From contig NC_061862.1 in the NCBI RefSeq assembly GCF_907164915.1, positions 30,211,151 through 30,275,150 of the forward strand: a DNA stretch of 64,000 nt. Direction: 5' to 3'. Positions within the stretch are counted from its first letter, which is position 1; each line of letters starts with the position of its first letter. Source of the DNA: Impatiens glandulifera (taxonomy: Eukaryota; Streptophyta; Magnoliopsida; Ericales; Balsaminaceae). Under the pieces are notes generated by a model. It was not told where the DNA came from. It was given only the letters and a program-made list of their open reading frames with translations, and ran no database searches. Position numbers and translations under genes: made by a program. Positions 25,901 to 39,560 of the stretch are shown piece by piece.

Positions 25901-28900
25901 CTCTCTCCTTATAAATAGTTTACATATGATCACATTTAGAATTCATCTCATAAGATTAAAAATCTGATGAGATTATGATCAAAGAGAAGAAGGAAGTTTG
26001 TTCTACTACTTGTAAGGAGAAAAAATGGAAAACCTAATACAACTTTATATATAGCAGTTAAGAAGGATAAAAAGTGGTTTTTTGGTAATTTTTTTCAGAG
26101 TAACGTGTTTAGTTTTTTTTTTCTATTTTAAAATAAACTTGATATTTTAGCTTATTATTTTTAACATATTTTCACTTAAATCTGTAGAAATAAGTGATTA
26201 TAAATATGTGTTATCAAATAAACTTATATTAAATAAGTCTCTAATATATTAAATTAACTGATAAGTCAAGTTATCAAATACTGCATAAGTTCAGTTTATA
26301 AATGTAATCTCATATGCATCTACATCTGAATGAGAAATCTGGCATAAAAAACAAGTTTCCAAAAGAAGCCGGGCAAGTTCTCGTAGGAGTGGAAGATAAT
26401 TGACATCAATTCCTACCACGCCTAACCCAAGAAAAAAATATATACGTCAGAAAGAACAAAAGAACATCATATATTATTTTCTCCAAGTAGTAGATGCTAC
26501 TCATTATTAACAAAGAAAACATACCTGGAGGAAAAGCTAGACCAGAAAAGCAGTACTTCAGATATACAAGCATTCGGTACCTGTTATGAGAGCAACTGCT
26601 TAAGTAAAGAAACCCCTCTGGAATGGTAAAAAATCAAAGGACTGGTGCTTTATTCAAGTATTCTACGAAAGGCATCTTAAGCACGTTTTAACAAAAAAAT
26701 AGGAAGAGAACATGAATGAAGAAATCAAACTTCCATATCAAGGCTGTCAGAACAGAGTAGTCACATACTGCTGCCAGACCCCATGAAAGCAACCAGTAAA
26801 CCCTAAAGCTTTGCACGCACAATAGTTTGACCAAGGGGTGATTAACACAACATTGTAGGCCATTTCCTTCACAAACTACTTATTGTGAAGGCCTCAATTT
26901 AGAACAGCTATTATCATAAGACACGAGTGACTAATTTCTACATTTTATCTTGGAGACAGACTTGAGTAGTCCTTCATAAATATTTACCCTGAAAATGAGA
27001 TTTCAAGGAAAATAGAAACCTATGAATTCCATTTTCTCAAACTTAATAATTCGTTGTAAGAACAGTGTCTCAGAGAGAAAGAAATGCCTTATTCACATCT
27101 GTTTGCACTTCACATGTGAAAGACCTTTTAGGAAACTAAGCATCCCAGGTAGTTATCAAATGACAGAGGCCTTTAAGTGCATGGAGAAACTTGTTAACAT
27201 ATGAGAAATCTCGGTATAGACGGAAACATAGTAGACAGACTCCTACATAATTTTAAATCATTAACAGATCAACATACCCAAGTGAAGAAGCACTTTCTCT
27301 TTCACTATTTCGTGAAACATTCAGAAGCTCTTCTAGAGGAGATCTGAAATCATCTAAGCCTTTGTTGAACAAGTATATAAGAGCACCATGCAGTCTGTGC
27401 TCTCGGCATAACCGAACAACCTAAAGTACAAACCAAATAAAAACTATTAATTAATACAAGACACATCAAGTTTTGTCAAAAAGAATTATTTAGAAATTAA
27501 ACAGCACAATTAGTTGAGATCCGCAAACTATTTATTAAGCATTAGACATGCAGATAAAAGTGGATGGTAGATCTTTGTTTTGATCAGCTAGGTGCTCTAT
27601 CCACTATGGTTATGTTTACTTATTCATATGAGCGGTAAGAAGCATTGTTGAATTATCAAAGTAGGGCTATTCATAATGTTCCTGTCCCTTCCAAAAGACA
27701 TTTACTCCAAGTGGTTGGAGTTGATTTCCTTTCCAAGAATGATTTATGCAAATAGGAAGTTGTTTTGTCGTTTAATTTCTTTGTTCTAGTATTCCCTATA
27801 AATTGTAGTCTCCCATTGCATAGTTGATCAATCCCAAATATATGAAATTGCCGCCTTTAAATTTCTACAACCTTCATTATTCTGAAATTTTGTTTAACCA
27901 TGAAAGTTGTGGGATTGGTGTATGGTTAAATATTCGGATGTGTTATGTTAGGATCTTGGGTGTTGGTTTCCATTTTTCTTGAAAGGATTGAATTGTAGGG
28001 GTTTGTTTGAAATTGTATATGCTTTTGTCGTCGTGCTTAAACAATGGCCATGCAAGCCGAAGAATAATTTTGTTTATCAAAAATATAAACTTATAGCTTA
28101 CAAAATATGATATCAAGTTGAAAAGCTAAGATCGTCATGACAAGATGGTCAGAAATATACATAAAACAGTGCCTTATTTGCTTTTTATTTGACACCTATA
28201 CAAAGAAGTAATCACCTTATGCAAATTCAAGGGTTCAACCATAAAAAGTGAAATCATGTCAATGTACAGTACATTTTAGAATATTTCCTCAATTTAAGAT
28301 CTAATGGATAACACTCTGCTTTAGTCTGCTTCATCCATGTTAAGAGAACCAAAGGAGTATATTACCTGATTGAAGTCCAGTGAACTAATGTCCATATGCA
28401 GAACACATTGTTCAATCCTTTGCAACCAGCCCTTTTTGCTGTAGTGCTCCACTAGTGCTTGCATAATCTACTTCACCAAAATGATGAGAAAATAAATGGA
28501 TATTGAAGAAAGTTAAATTTCAGACTCATTTCTCCTTCCCAATCCCTTGAAGTATCAAAATACTATTACCTCTGGAGGAAGAGATCCAAGCATATCTTTC
28601 AATATATAAGGCTCCAAAAGCTCCAAAAATGTCTCTGTACATACCAAAGCAAAATCAACACTTTCTTTTGGCAAGCAAGAACCAAATATGATTTCTGGTA
28701 GTTTGGTTTATGTCCAAAAGACGTAGAAGTGTGCTTATACAACTCAGAAACAAACATAATGGTGCATTAACAATCAAAGTGCAGCTTAAGAGGATATTTT
28801 TTTAGTCATTGCTACCAGGGTCTAAAATTTACAGATGTCCCAAAGACCTAGTGCAAATCATAATATTTCTATATGTACATACTACATTATGGAAATTACA

Positions 28901-31900
28901 CAAATTTGTAAGTTTGAGATACATAAGGATATTGTCCAATAGAAAGTTTGTATCTGAGTGTAAGATATCATACACAATTTCTAGTTCTACATAATCTGGA
29001 TATAATTGTGAAATCACTAAGAGAAAAGGAAAGCAGAAACACAAAACAGAGAAAAAAAAATGAATTTCTTGAGTGATGGTTGAGGAAATTACCAATGCAT
29101 GCAAGATAATGACAGAAGATGTTTATTGGTTCTATATACCCATAAGACTTTCTATCATTACTGAATTTGATATGATGTATTTTGCTATAAAACACCGTAT
29201 AAATATGTATAAATATGAAGTGTCTACATATAATTGCCATGACAATTTTCAATTTGATACCTTTAACCTCAGGTCATTTTGGAGTTGTTCTAACAGGGAG
29301 GGTGGTGGACTTATTAGCATTAGGACTAAACATATAAATCCTCAAGAAACCAATTTATTTAATGCTCAAGATAATACCTTTCTGCTGAGCAGCTATGAAT
29401 TTAGAAAGTATTTCATCAAAAAGTATTTCGGTTCTTCTAATGTGCACACAAAATTCAACAGCAACACCGCCAACACGTGTATATTGATCTTTAATCTCCA
29501 GAGGAACCGAGCTATCTCCAGCGTCAGAGTTGTCTGACCCTTCCAGCTTTTCAGCTTGATTGCAAGATGCCACAGATATATAGGAAAAAACTTCATCAAC
29601 ATAAGACAATATCAACTCTACTAGGTAGGGCATGATGACCTCATGTACAGCAGATATATTTTTGGGAAGATCAACAACACCATGGGCTTGACCATCATAC
29701 ATCGTCATTGCCATGTTGAGTGCACCCATCCAGTCACCTGCTCTACGCAAAACTTGAATACGTTCCTTCCAAGGCAAAAGACGGCAAATAAAAAGATGCA
29801 TGGGCCCAAGAATGTAAAGAGTGGCCCCTCTTACAGCTATGCTATTATGATAAGCTTTTTCAGAGTTTCCAAAGATATTGTTAAAATGAGGATGATATAC
29901 AACAAGATCCTCTCCTCCAGGTACATGGACAGCAAAGTTGGCTTGATGAATAAGAGTTCCATCCTTTGCAAACAAGGAAAGCTGCCCATTTGTTGTAATT
30001 ACCACCAATAGCTGAAAAAAGTATAAGACCTCCATTATCTGATCTGATTATACTTGCACAGGTGAATAAAGCTAAGAAATGATATATATCTTTTTATATT
30101 TTAAGAACACCTAGAAAACCTTAACAAGCGAAAGACCCGATCAAAGGAAAATTTCATGACATGACACATAAAACAGGAGGAAGCACCTGGTCGTCTAACC
30201 ATGCCACACCTATGGCAGGGCTCTCAAGGGTCCATTTACCAATTACTTTTAGCTCTGATTTGACTAATTTTGCAACCTGAAGTTTTCGGTCCCATGCCAT
30301 AGCAAGCAGTGATACCTTTCCTGATGCTTCCAGAGGTTCATTTTCTACAAACATTCATATATTAGTAAAGGTTAGATATGAAACTTGGTTACCAATGATT
30401 TGCGAGAATGAATTTCATAATCCGCAATGATAGATACCGGCTAAAGCTTGTGGCTGCCCCAGATACTTCCAGGCAGTGAATGGCATGGAACCCTCTCGGA
30501 TGCCCTCTGGTTTTGGCAGTTGAGAATACATTTCCACGCTGGGGGTGACCTTAGCCTACAGCAAAGACCAGCGAGTGAATACAACACAGAAAAATGTGAG
30601 CCAGAAAGCAAGTAATCAAAAGATCCTAACACAGCTGAATAATCGAGTACCAGTCATAAATTGCATACCACAACAGCACTTTGATAGGTGGCAAATATGA
30701 CAACACCTTCTTCAGCCAAAGAAGACTTTTCACTTGGGTACCTCCAACTAGCATCACCAAGAACACCTCCCATCATGCTACCAATTCCACCAGGTGAACT
30801 GGTAGCATTACCCTGGGAGGACATTGATGTACCTCCAGAGAAGTCCTCAGGAAGAAGCGCAGATGCACATAGTACTGTGCTTGTTGTTCTTCCATCAAAA
30901 AGACACTGTTCAAATTGAAACACAAAAACGGTAAAATGATCTATACAAATAAAAATAAATCATATAGAGGAGATCCTCCATTATGCGGTTATGCTGACAA
31001 GGATAGGTAATAATGTTTTACCGTTGTAGTAAAAGAAAACCGATTGACCCAGGCCAAAACAGAAAATGAAATTAACCAAACCATGCCCTTACTGTCACCA
31101 CTAATTACTCTAAATTGCCGAGTAACTTGACGAGTAACTTGAGCATCCTGGCCCAAATATAACATATGCACAACAGGAGCATCATGTGTTCCAGTAATTA
31201 GTCTTGCTGCAGAACCCTTCTGAACATCCCAAACAGTAATGTGACCATCATTATATCCAGCAAAAAGTAAATCTCCCTGTTGATTGAAGCAGATAGATGT
31301 TACAGGGGAGCGAGTACCATCCCCTTGCCCGAGAATCAACATCTGCCACACACTAAAATATTAGGAGAACTGCCAAAGTATAGAGAAATTATATTCAAAT
31401 AAACTATGAATACCAAGAGCACCACCAAAGAAGCAGAGACTAAATCTTGGACAAAATGATATTGAAAAAGTAACAAACAAAGGCAGCCTTCACCTTAACA
31501 TTTTTTACATGTTTTGAAAATATTATAACAAAATTAACAAAATCTAATTTCACTTGTTGCTTCTATTTTTCTTAATAATGTAGAAAGTACTCTTTCCAAC
31601 AATTCCACTATAATAAACAGATAAAACATGGAGTTTGCAGTGAAAGCAAATGTAAGAAGCCATGCAAAATTGTATCAACCTTTGCATCCATATTGTCTGC
31701 AGAATGAGCGGAGTATTTGCTTGGTATTATAAGAATTGTCCCTTTAGACATTCCTACTGCTATGAAGTTAAGATGGACTGCTACAACTTGTGGGGAACCA
31801 TGATCTCGTCTAATTGCCGGAGATGATATAGCTCTTGTTATAGTATTGTCAATATCAACGTCGAAGTATCCAAGAGCAGTTGATCCCCTTTTGATGCCTT

Positions 31901-33245
31901 CAAGCCTCATAGGTTGAGCAGCAATACCAGTTTCCCAGTCTAAACCAGAGGACGCTTGAGTCTTCTCGATTTCCTCAGCTAATTCAAGAGGCTTCAAAGA
32001 AGGATTTGGTTTTATCACAGTAATTTCACCACTCATCTCACTCTCCAAACGATGAACATCTTCTCCAACAGCGTCCACAGTATTAATTCCAGGACTGGCT
32101 CTATCCTCTGTGTCACTCATTTCACTATCTTTGGAGTACAACAAGTCCTCCTTCGGTTCATCAGTTTCTGATGCTAACTTTACTGATTCATCAATAACAA
32201 AACTTTCCTCACCAAATTTGTATGAAGAAGCACTTGGTATCTTTGTGAGCTCATTAACATCACTAGATCCCGAAGTGACACGTGTTTCCATAACTTTTGA
32301 AGATATGTTTGTTTCATCATCTGTCATATTGGGCAGTGAAATAGCTCCATCCTCGTTAGCGCTGGAGGTTTCCTCGGGATCGTTAGCAGGTATACTTTCA
32401 TTATGGAATTCATCCACTTGAGAGGAGTTTATATCTCTTTTGTGTAACTCTGTATCATTAAATTCGCTGCCATCTTCCCCCGGTCTCTTTCCCGTATCAT
32501 CTTTTCTTGGTAATTCCTCACTGATGTCTACACTAATTGCCAACCCTGAAGCAGCAGGTAGAAAGTCGCCCCATTGAATATCATCGTCTCCAACAATCTT
32601 CTTCTCTGGCAGACTAATGGCATGGGCAATGCCATTAGGACCACCATTACTGGATTCGGAAGCTGCCTCTAAATTATTACCAGTTCCCAGTAAAATGCTG
32701 TTTGTTCTTCTCGATTTAATAGCCGCAGCATAGGGAGTTGTGACCGACCGAGAAGCAGCAGCGGCAGCAGCAAGAGCTGCTCCAGGCTTTGCACTCGACT
32801 TAACTCCACTAAACAAAGGCGGCAGCGGATGCAAAGCACTCCTACTACCAATGGACGATGATCCGGATAAATCACTCGATTTTGCCCTACCAACAGTACT
32901 GAATTGGTTCAACCTAACGGTTTCTTCTGGTCCAGAGTCGACTAAAGATGTAGAACTACGTACCGAAGAAAATCCAGCTCGAGATCTCACATCATCTTCA
33001 TCAAAATCAGCAGGATGGCGAATAATGGAGGGAGTAGAGGAAGAAGAAGGCGATGGAGGGGAATGTGAAGATGACGAATCAGACTCGTTGAGAATTTCAT
33101 CGACGGTCCGGCGATGAGCGAAATTGATTTCTCCATCATCTTCGTCGCTTTCACTGCTAGCGTGTGAAGCAAGAAAAACATCGAGATCAAGCTCCATACC
33201 TAGCTTAACTGGAGCAGCATTAACGGGACTTCTGATCATCTCCAA
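21205..33245 (-). CDS. VPS8: VPS8 homologue, CORVET tethering-complex subunit, about 1,997 aa, 20 exons
   Basis: Exons (minus strand, 5' to 3'): 33245-31680, 31342-31022, 30905-30669, 30555-30438, 30344-30187, 30011-29378, 28634-28570, 28467-28366, 27420-27278, 26580-26525, 26421-26353, 25301-24649, 24521-24331, 24232-23932, 23658-23389, 23310-23201, 22685-22367, 22053-21646, 21559-21313, 21230-21205. All junctions keep frame with GT-AG. Only the donor at 26353 is weak. Layout: acidic Ser-rich N-terminus (1 to about 430), beta-propeller (about 440-800, including GDLLFAGYNDGHITVWDVQ), long helical solenoid, RING-H2 at about 1804-1853 (C-x2-C, C-x-H-x2-H-x2-C, C-x2-C) and a conserved LRLAPPAVYHEKVKKG tail. 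Length is close to plant VPS8 (about 1,900 aa). In the family VPS8 pairs with VPS3 and the VPS-C core to tether early endosomes through Rab5-type GTPases. Function here is inferred. Confidence 0.9.
22089..22134. repeat. (AAT)n microsatellite in a VPS8 intron
   Basis: About 15 repeats of AAT with one AGT interruption, in the intron between the exons at 22685-22367 and 22053-21646. Probably variable in length between individuals. Confidence 0.85.
22917..22991. repeat. (TA)n microsatellite in a VPS8 intron
   Basis: About 37 perfect TA dinucleotides in the intron between the exons at 23310-23201 and 22685-22367. A self-complementary run this long can extrude as a hairpin and is probably polymorphic. 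Confidence 0.9.
25725..26290. mobile_element. MITE-like insertion in a VPS8 intron
   Basis: The intron between exons ending at 26353 and starting at 25301 holds about 560 bases unlike the rest of the gene. One end has ACAGTGTTTGATAAAACTGA, the other TTATCAAATACTGCA, which are roughly complementary (TGTTTGATAA against TTATCAAATA). Inside is a 15-bp inverted repeat, AAATGTGATCATATG (25867-25881) and its complement (25923-25937). This suits a small non-autonomous DNA element, possibly hAT-type. No target duplication was identified. Confidence 0.45.
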
Positions 33246-34839
33246 TGTTAATCATCGAGAGTTCAATCGGAGGTTGTCGATTATCTTTCTCTAGACAACT
33301 TCGCCGGAGATTCGCCGGAGTCGGAAGTCACCAGGCCGTGAAAAGGCTAATGATCTGCTGCAGCAGGGTCTAGACTCAAAACCTTGAAATTACCCTTTCT
33401 TTTCAAGTCACCACTTCACAAGGGAATCCGGTAAATACTAAATTGTTTTTTGCTTTTAAATTTGCTGTCATCCATAAATCAGTTATGGTTTTAATTGAAA
33501 ATTAATATTTTATTTAAGTTTACAGAAGAATTACTAATATGATATATAATGATTGGTATACAAGAGGGGTTGTTTGATTTTTTTTATGAAATACATGACT
33601 AAAAATATTATTTTTGCTAATGATTAAAATTTATTATTTAAAAAATTCAATTTTATAAATTAAATAAATTAATAAAAGATTATATTTTATTTAATAATTT
33701 ATATAATTTTAATATAAAAATTATTTTGGTTCCCTTCAATATTAGAAATATTGAATTAAAAAATTGAATAAAAACAATTTATTAATTTAAGTAATTTTAA
33801 TAAAATTGTCAAAATTTAGAGTTTACATACAAATCTTAATAAATCGTTAAAGAGTTTAATTTTAAAAAATATTAATTATATATTATTATTATTATTATTA
33901 TTATTTATATATAATTAAAAATTCTATACCTAGTTAATTTTAAAAAATATATATTTAAATATAATATTAATTAAAAATAATAATAATAAGTAAATGACAC
34001 TACAAAAAATTATATTTATAAAATGAATTATATTAATTTATTTATTTGAATAAATAATTTTTTAATTTATAAATATAAATTTGTTTTTTTTAATGTAAAA
34101 TAATTTAAATTTGATTTTGATATAAAAATTATTGTGGTCCAATTTTTTTTTTTATTTTAATTTTTATAAACTAAGGTTTTGTTAATGATTAAAAAAATAT
34201 TTTTTAATATTTTAAATATTGCAAAAAATATTAAATATTCATATTTTATTTAATAATTTAGATAATTTCAATATAAAAATAAATAAATATTGGTGTGGTT
34301 CCTACTTGAATATAAGAAATATTCAATTAAATTGGGTTGTTCTTAATTGTTATTTTGATCAAGAATGTGTTATTTTTTATTATTTAGGTTAGAAAACTTA
34401 GGAGTATAAATTTATAAATAATCAATTTGACTAATAAATTAAAGATTACCAAAAAAAATATAGATCTCTCTTATTACTTATGGTTGAATTAAGGCATTTT
34501 TTTGGAAATCTTAGTTAGGAATCAAGACTATTACCACTAAATCTTATGGGTTGTTAATTATTGGCTCTTAATTCAGATAACATTAATAAATTTATTTGAA
34601 TTAATTGTTTCAAAAATTCAATTACTATTTATTATAATCATAAACAATCTCATAATAATAATAAAAATTGAATTAAAAAGATGATACTTAATGAATTCGA
34701 TATTTAAGAAAATAATTAATAATCTTAATCAATGTTATGGCTTTATAATTTGAATAGATTACTAACCTGCTAGAAAGAACATTGCTAAATATATGAACAT
34801 CATTATAAACTCGTGGATTGAAACAAATAATTAAAAAAA

Positions 34840-35151
34840 AAAGTGGAGAAATAAAATACAATAATATATTGGTTTTTAACATATTAAAAATCTATTTTCG
34901 ATATGATGAATTATAAGTTTTTCTTTTCGATTGGATCAATAAAACAGTTGAGCGGGTGGTAAGAAGAGCCCAATCAATGTTGAGCCCAATCAGCCCATAG
35001 CATCATTTTCTCAATTAATAGATAAATATGTATAAGTTGTCTCATTTGTGTTGAAGCATTCTTAATAATAATAAAAACTGTAATATCCTAATAATACTAT
35101 ATTGTTGTTAATTAAAATATTTAATAACTATATTAGATTCATACTAGATAG

Positions 35152-35193
<42 letters not shown>

Positions 35194-36185
35194 TAAGTTT
35201 ATATTTAAATAGTCAAAATATATATTAAAAAAATCATTTTATTTAAAGGAAAAATGAGTTTAGATATATAATAGCTTCTTACAATATATATAATACTAAA
35301 CCAATTATTATTATAAAACATTATCTTTCATTCTATAATTTTAGATGAACTAATTAAAAGAATATATGTGAATATAATAAAGAGAAACTTAATAAAATAA
35401 TATTAAGTTATCATGTTAAAAAGATGTTTATAAATAATATAATAAAATTATTAAAATAAAATAACATTAATAATGTACATAAAAGAAACTCAAAATCATA
35501 TTAATTATCATTTTAAATCAGAAGATGTTTATGGTTCCTAAATAATGAGTTTGATTTAATAAGGTTATATACTAGTCTATTTAACATGTTTCATTTATTT
35601 TTATTACCAACAATTAAATAATTTAGATTCCAACTAAAAACGTCGTAAATATCTTAAATTATAGTGGGTTGTTCTAAAGTTTATGATAGAAATCTTATTT
35701 TCTAATGTAACAGTAAAAAAAATTAGATATCCCAAGCTTTCTTAAGGTCCCGTTTCAAGCATGTCTCTACCCGCTTGGTTAAATTGGTTATTTGTCGAAA
35801 CTAACGTTCTTAAAAACAAAACGATAAAACGTCTTATGATATAATACAATTAACAAATAAAGAATACACTTGAAAATGAAAGGATTTATGAGCAAATATA
35901 ATTGTTGTGTACATTTGTTATTAACCTAATTAACTAGTTTTAGAAAAAAGAAAAAATAAGTGAAGTCTTTTTTGTATAGCAACAAAGGGCATCTTAATAG
36001 ACCCCAAAAAACAAAACCCCATGTCCATCATCATTTATCTCTTCCAACTTCACTCACAAAATTCAACCATTTATCTCCCCATTCTCACTTACCCTAATTC
36101 CCAACCAATCTTCTCCATGAAGAAACATGTGAGTAAATCCTAGTACTATCAATAGGAAGCAATATTGCTATAGTTATCCAGCTGA
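34840..36185. repeat. Segmental duplication, copy 1
   Basis: Matches 40207-41745 in the same orientation over nearly its whole length. Shared strings include GTGGAGAAATAAA, GATGAATTATAAGTTTTTCT, CTGTAATATCCTAATAATAC, AGCTTCTTACAATATATATA and TTCATTCTATAATTTTAGAT, ending in the 3' coding part of a strictosidine synthase-like gene. Divergence is moderate with many small indels. A (TA)n run (35153-35189) is specific to this copy. Confidence 0.8.
35955..36185 (-). pseudogene. Duplicated 3' fragment of the strictosidine synthase-like gene
   Basis: The minus-strand translation gives DSTRIYSHVSSWR, then after a frameshift FVSEV, and after a further frame change a GSIKM-type end and AIQKRLH-like sequence. 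These match the last 80 or so codons of the intact gene at 41495-43200. Relative to that gene there is a small insertion after SSWR, a deletion removing the equivalent of ILEEWEDKG, and single-base indels. No upstream exons are present, so this is a dead 3' copy carried by the segmental duplication. Confidence 0.8.
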
Positions 36186-36194
36186 AATTAAAGA

Positions 36195-36700
36195 TATTCT
36201 ATATGATTATGTATCTAATTTAAAATGATTTTAACAATCATTCAAAAAAAGAAACATAAGAAAGTTTTATTCATTTGTGGAATAGACTTTTTATGAGAAT
36301 AATTAGACACAACAAATATTAAGGTATTGAATAACTCGATCCAAAAGATTGGGTACTCAAATGTCTCGAATTTTTTGAACCTGAACTGACTGATACAATG
36401 ACTCGACTCAGACCCGATATATTGTAATAGCCGAATTTATACAAACATGCATTTGTTTTATAAAGTATTTTTTATATATAAAAATATTTGGAAAATTTGA
36501 CTTATTAAATAGTTTTGTATGATGGGTTAAATAATTATTTTTAGTAAAAAAATAATTATTATAATAATTATAATAAAAAATATTGTTGTAAAATTAATTT
36601 AAAATAGAAAGAATTGTATGATAATACTAAAGTTATATTATTGTAAAACTTACTAAAAATAAATATTACTAGAATGATGAATATTGTTTAAAAAAATATG
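36195..36700. repeat. Dispersed AT-rich repeat (related to 61385-61630 and 63165-63335)
   Basis: Shared with 61385-61630: AAAATGATTTTAAC, TTCATTTGTGG, ATAATTAGACAC, CGATATATTGTAATA and GAATTTATACAAA, in order. The following part shares ATTAAATAGTTTTG, TAAATAATTATTTTTAGTAA-like and AAAATAGAAAGAATT with 63165-63335. So one longer family is represented here nearly continuously and near the right edge in two separated pieces. Confidence 0.65.
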
Positions 36701-37134
36701 AAATATAATTTCACTCAATTATAAAATTTAAAACTTTCATACGTATCAATTATTATATTTCTTGCAACTTAGTAAAATTAAGCAAATCAAATGAATTCAG
36801 TACTATCATTTGTTTAGTTTTACAGTGACATAGTTTTCTAACAATTTAATAAAATATTAATCTTTTCACATAATTTTAAATATCCAATGACACATAAAAA
36901 TAATTATTGTTATAAAAATAATTTAAAAATAGAGAGAATTATGTTAATAATATTAAATTATATTATTTTTTAAATTTAATAAAAAAATATTCTACAATGC
37001 TGACATAATTTTAATTAATGCTGAATATTAATGTTTAATTTTTCGGTTACCCATTGTTTCTACCCGAAACTATGTGAACCAAAAATCAAAATAATTGTCG
37101 GGCCAATTCGGTTCGGTTGTTTGGGGTATGCTTA

Positions 37135-37385
37135 GAGTTGGACAATGAATTGGATTAATACGAACCGACACGACCCAACATGATATTGGTACGGAACGAC
37201 GCTATACAATATTATCTCACTCAGGTCTTGGGTTGACACGACACAAGCACAAGACGACACGATCTCAACACGATTATGATTTTATATGATTATAACACGG
37301 TCACGAGTTGACACGGGCACAACACGAGTAAAGACACGACACGAGTATACACACGAGCACGAGTATACACACGAAACATTAAGAT
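37135..37385 (+). repeat. CACGA-rich dispersed repeat, copy 1
   Basis: Dense in CACGA/ACACGA words in an otherwise AT-rich region: GGTTGACACGACACAAGCAC, ATAACACGGTCACGAGTTGA and ACACGAGTATACACACGA. Same order and spacing as in 39155-39400 and 63335-63535. It resembles the GC-richer ends of small hAT-like plant elements (it begins TTAGAGTTGGACAATG), but class is not established. Confidence 0.65.
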
Positions 37386-37834
37386 AATTTATTATTAGTA
37401 CCTTTAAGCAATATAAATAAGTATATAAATATATTTGGTTGTTATTAGTTTTATTCATGCTAAATATTTTAGTTATGTTAGAGTTATTTTAGGATTACAA
37501 GGTCTAAAGCCCATGCTGAGGATCCTCATTTGTAATAGAATCCAAGAAAATTGAGATAGACTAATTATTTTGCCAAGCAACTATGAATAGAATTAAGACA
37601 GAGTTGAAACTCACAATATAAACTGATATTTTATTTTTGGCCAATTTGGTTCTCAAATTTGATCGGTTTTTACAATTTGAGTATCTAACTTATAAAATCG
37701 CCATATATATGAGACTCAGATTTGCCTTAATATCCCTCAATTTAATTGCCCCAAGGCACATTTGTCATACTGCCAATGTATTTATTCAAGGGCCTACATG
37801 TACTCGTCTCAGCCTCGTAAATGACATCTCTCAA

Positions 37835-38815
37835 TTGATCGTTTGGTACGTGTTACTAATTATATAAGTTGTAAGGAGATATAAATTGTATAGAGTATTA
37901 AGAGGTATAAATTATATATATTATTAGTGTTTGGTTGAATGATAAAAAAATATATAAATTATATAAGTTTTATGATTTTGTGTTAGGTAGATGATATAAG
38001 AAAATAGTAAAAAGAGGAATAATATTTTATTTTTGTATTTATATAAATTATTTTAATATTTATTTTATTTTAATTTTTATTATTAATTGTATTTTAACTA
38101 ATAAAAATATATTTAATTATCTTATAAATAATTTAAAAAATAAATAATAATGTTATATATATATATATATGATCTCTTATAATTATATAAATATTATCAA
38201 TAATTAATATTAATAAATATCACAAACAAATTAATAAAAATGAATAATTTGTTCAAGTGTTCTATTTTTGCTGGAGAGATGTTATAAAAAAATATTTTAA
38301 AATAAATAATAATTATTTTGTAATTTAATTTAAAATATGAAAAATAATATTTTTTTAAATTATTAAACTAATAAGTATTTAATAGGAGAGATAAATAATA
38401 ATAATAATAATAATAATTATTATTATTTTTATACTAATAATTATAAAACAAACATTAAATTACTTTTAAAAAAAATCAAAATTTTTAATTTTTAATTTTG
38501 AAATAATAAAATTTATAAAATAATTTTATTTTCTAAAAACATGTAAATAATAAATACTCAAAATTAAAATATATTTAAAATTTAATAATTAAATTTAATA
38601 AAAGTTAAATAATAAACTAATAAAGGTTAATATTATAAAAATATGATAAAAAAAAGTTAAGAATTTAATAACTTTGTAACAGTTGTAAGTTATTCCATTA
38701 ATTTTATTGTAAATATAAAACTAATCTAACCAAACACTTGTATAATTTCATTATTTGTATAGTTATCCTATCCTAACAGACTTATACCTTCTATCAAACA
38801 CTGCCTTAGCGTATC
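37835..38815. mobile_element. Possible large MITE with inverted ends
   Basis: The left part has GTTTGGTACGTGTTAC and then AGTGTTTGGTTGAATGATA. The right part, read on the other strand, has AGTGTTTGATAG and then AAGTGTTTGGTTAGAT. So two complementary motifs sit at similar depths from each end around a very AT-rich centre. The ends are imperfect and no target duplication was found, so this is a weak call. Confidence 0.3.
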
Positions 38816-38835
38816 AACATATTATCAAGATTATT

Positions 38836-38866
<31 letters not shown>

Positions 38867-39154
38867 TCACAAGTGTAATTATAATTTGACACTTATGTTC
38901 CAAGAATGCATGCATAAAAAAATGTATGGAGTAGAAACCTTTGATGATTCTGGTGGAACTTGTTCAGCTGATAATACACGTATATAGAATGCTTAGTATC
39001 TTTTGCCACCCTATATATGTTAATCTACACAACATAAAAAATGCAATAATCAATTAGTTATAATTACTTTGACTGAATTCTTAATTAACCTTCAAATTAT
39101 CTCAATATATATATATATGAGCTTACGTTTTTTATGGCGAGATGTACTTAACTT

Positions 39155-39560
39155 TCTTATAACACGATCTAACATGATATTGGTATAGAACGACACAATA
39201 CAATATAATATTATCTTATTTTGGTCATAGGTTGACACGACACAAGAACGAGATGACACAATCACAACACAATTATGAGTTTATACGATCGTAACACGGT
39301 CACGAGTCGACACGGACACAACACGAGTATTGACACGACACGAGCACGAGTGAAATATACACACGAAATAACATAAACACAACTACTCACATTTACAATA
39401 ACATTCTCTAAATCTATTTAGATTCTCATTCAATTAATAAATTGTAAATATAATATATATAATTAAAATTAACCATACTAAAATAAAATATTAACTTAAA
39501 TAATATAAATTAAAATAAAATATAAAAATAAAAAAAATAAATTATATGAATAAAAATTTG
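39155..39560 (+). repeat. CACGA-rich dispersed repeat, copy 2, with AT-rich body
   Basis: Shares GATATTGGTATAGAACGACA, TTTATACGATCGTAACACGG and TCACGAGTCGACACGGACAC with 63335-63535. It continues past the CACGA block into AATAACATTCTCTAAATCTA and GATTCTCATTCAATTAATAA, which match the minus-strand copy at 61885-62590. The longer copies show that the family has an AT-rich body in addition to the CACGA block. Confidence 0.65.

Noticed and set aside
27540..27620. tRNA-like string on the minus strand (GTGGATAGAGCACCTAGCTG)
   Set aside because: It resembles an A-box region, but no matching arms, anticodon loop or B box could be found. It lies in a VPS8 intron and is probably chance or a tiny SINE scrap.
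32110..33117. Plus-strand open frames opposite VPS8 exon 1
   Set aside because: They are antisense shadows of a long, well-supported coding exon and match nothing recognisable.
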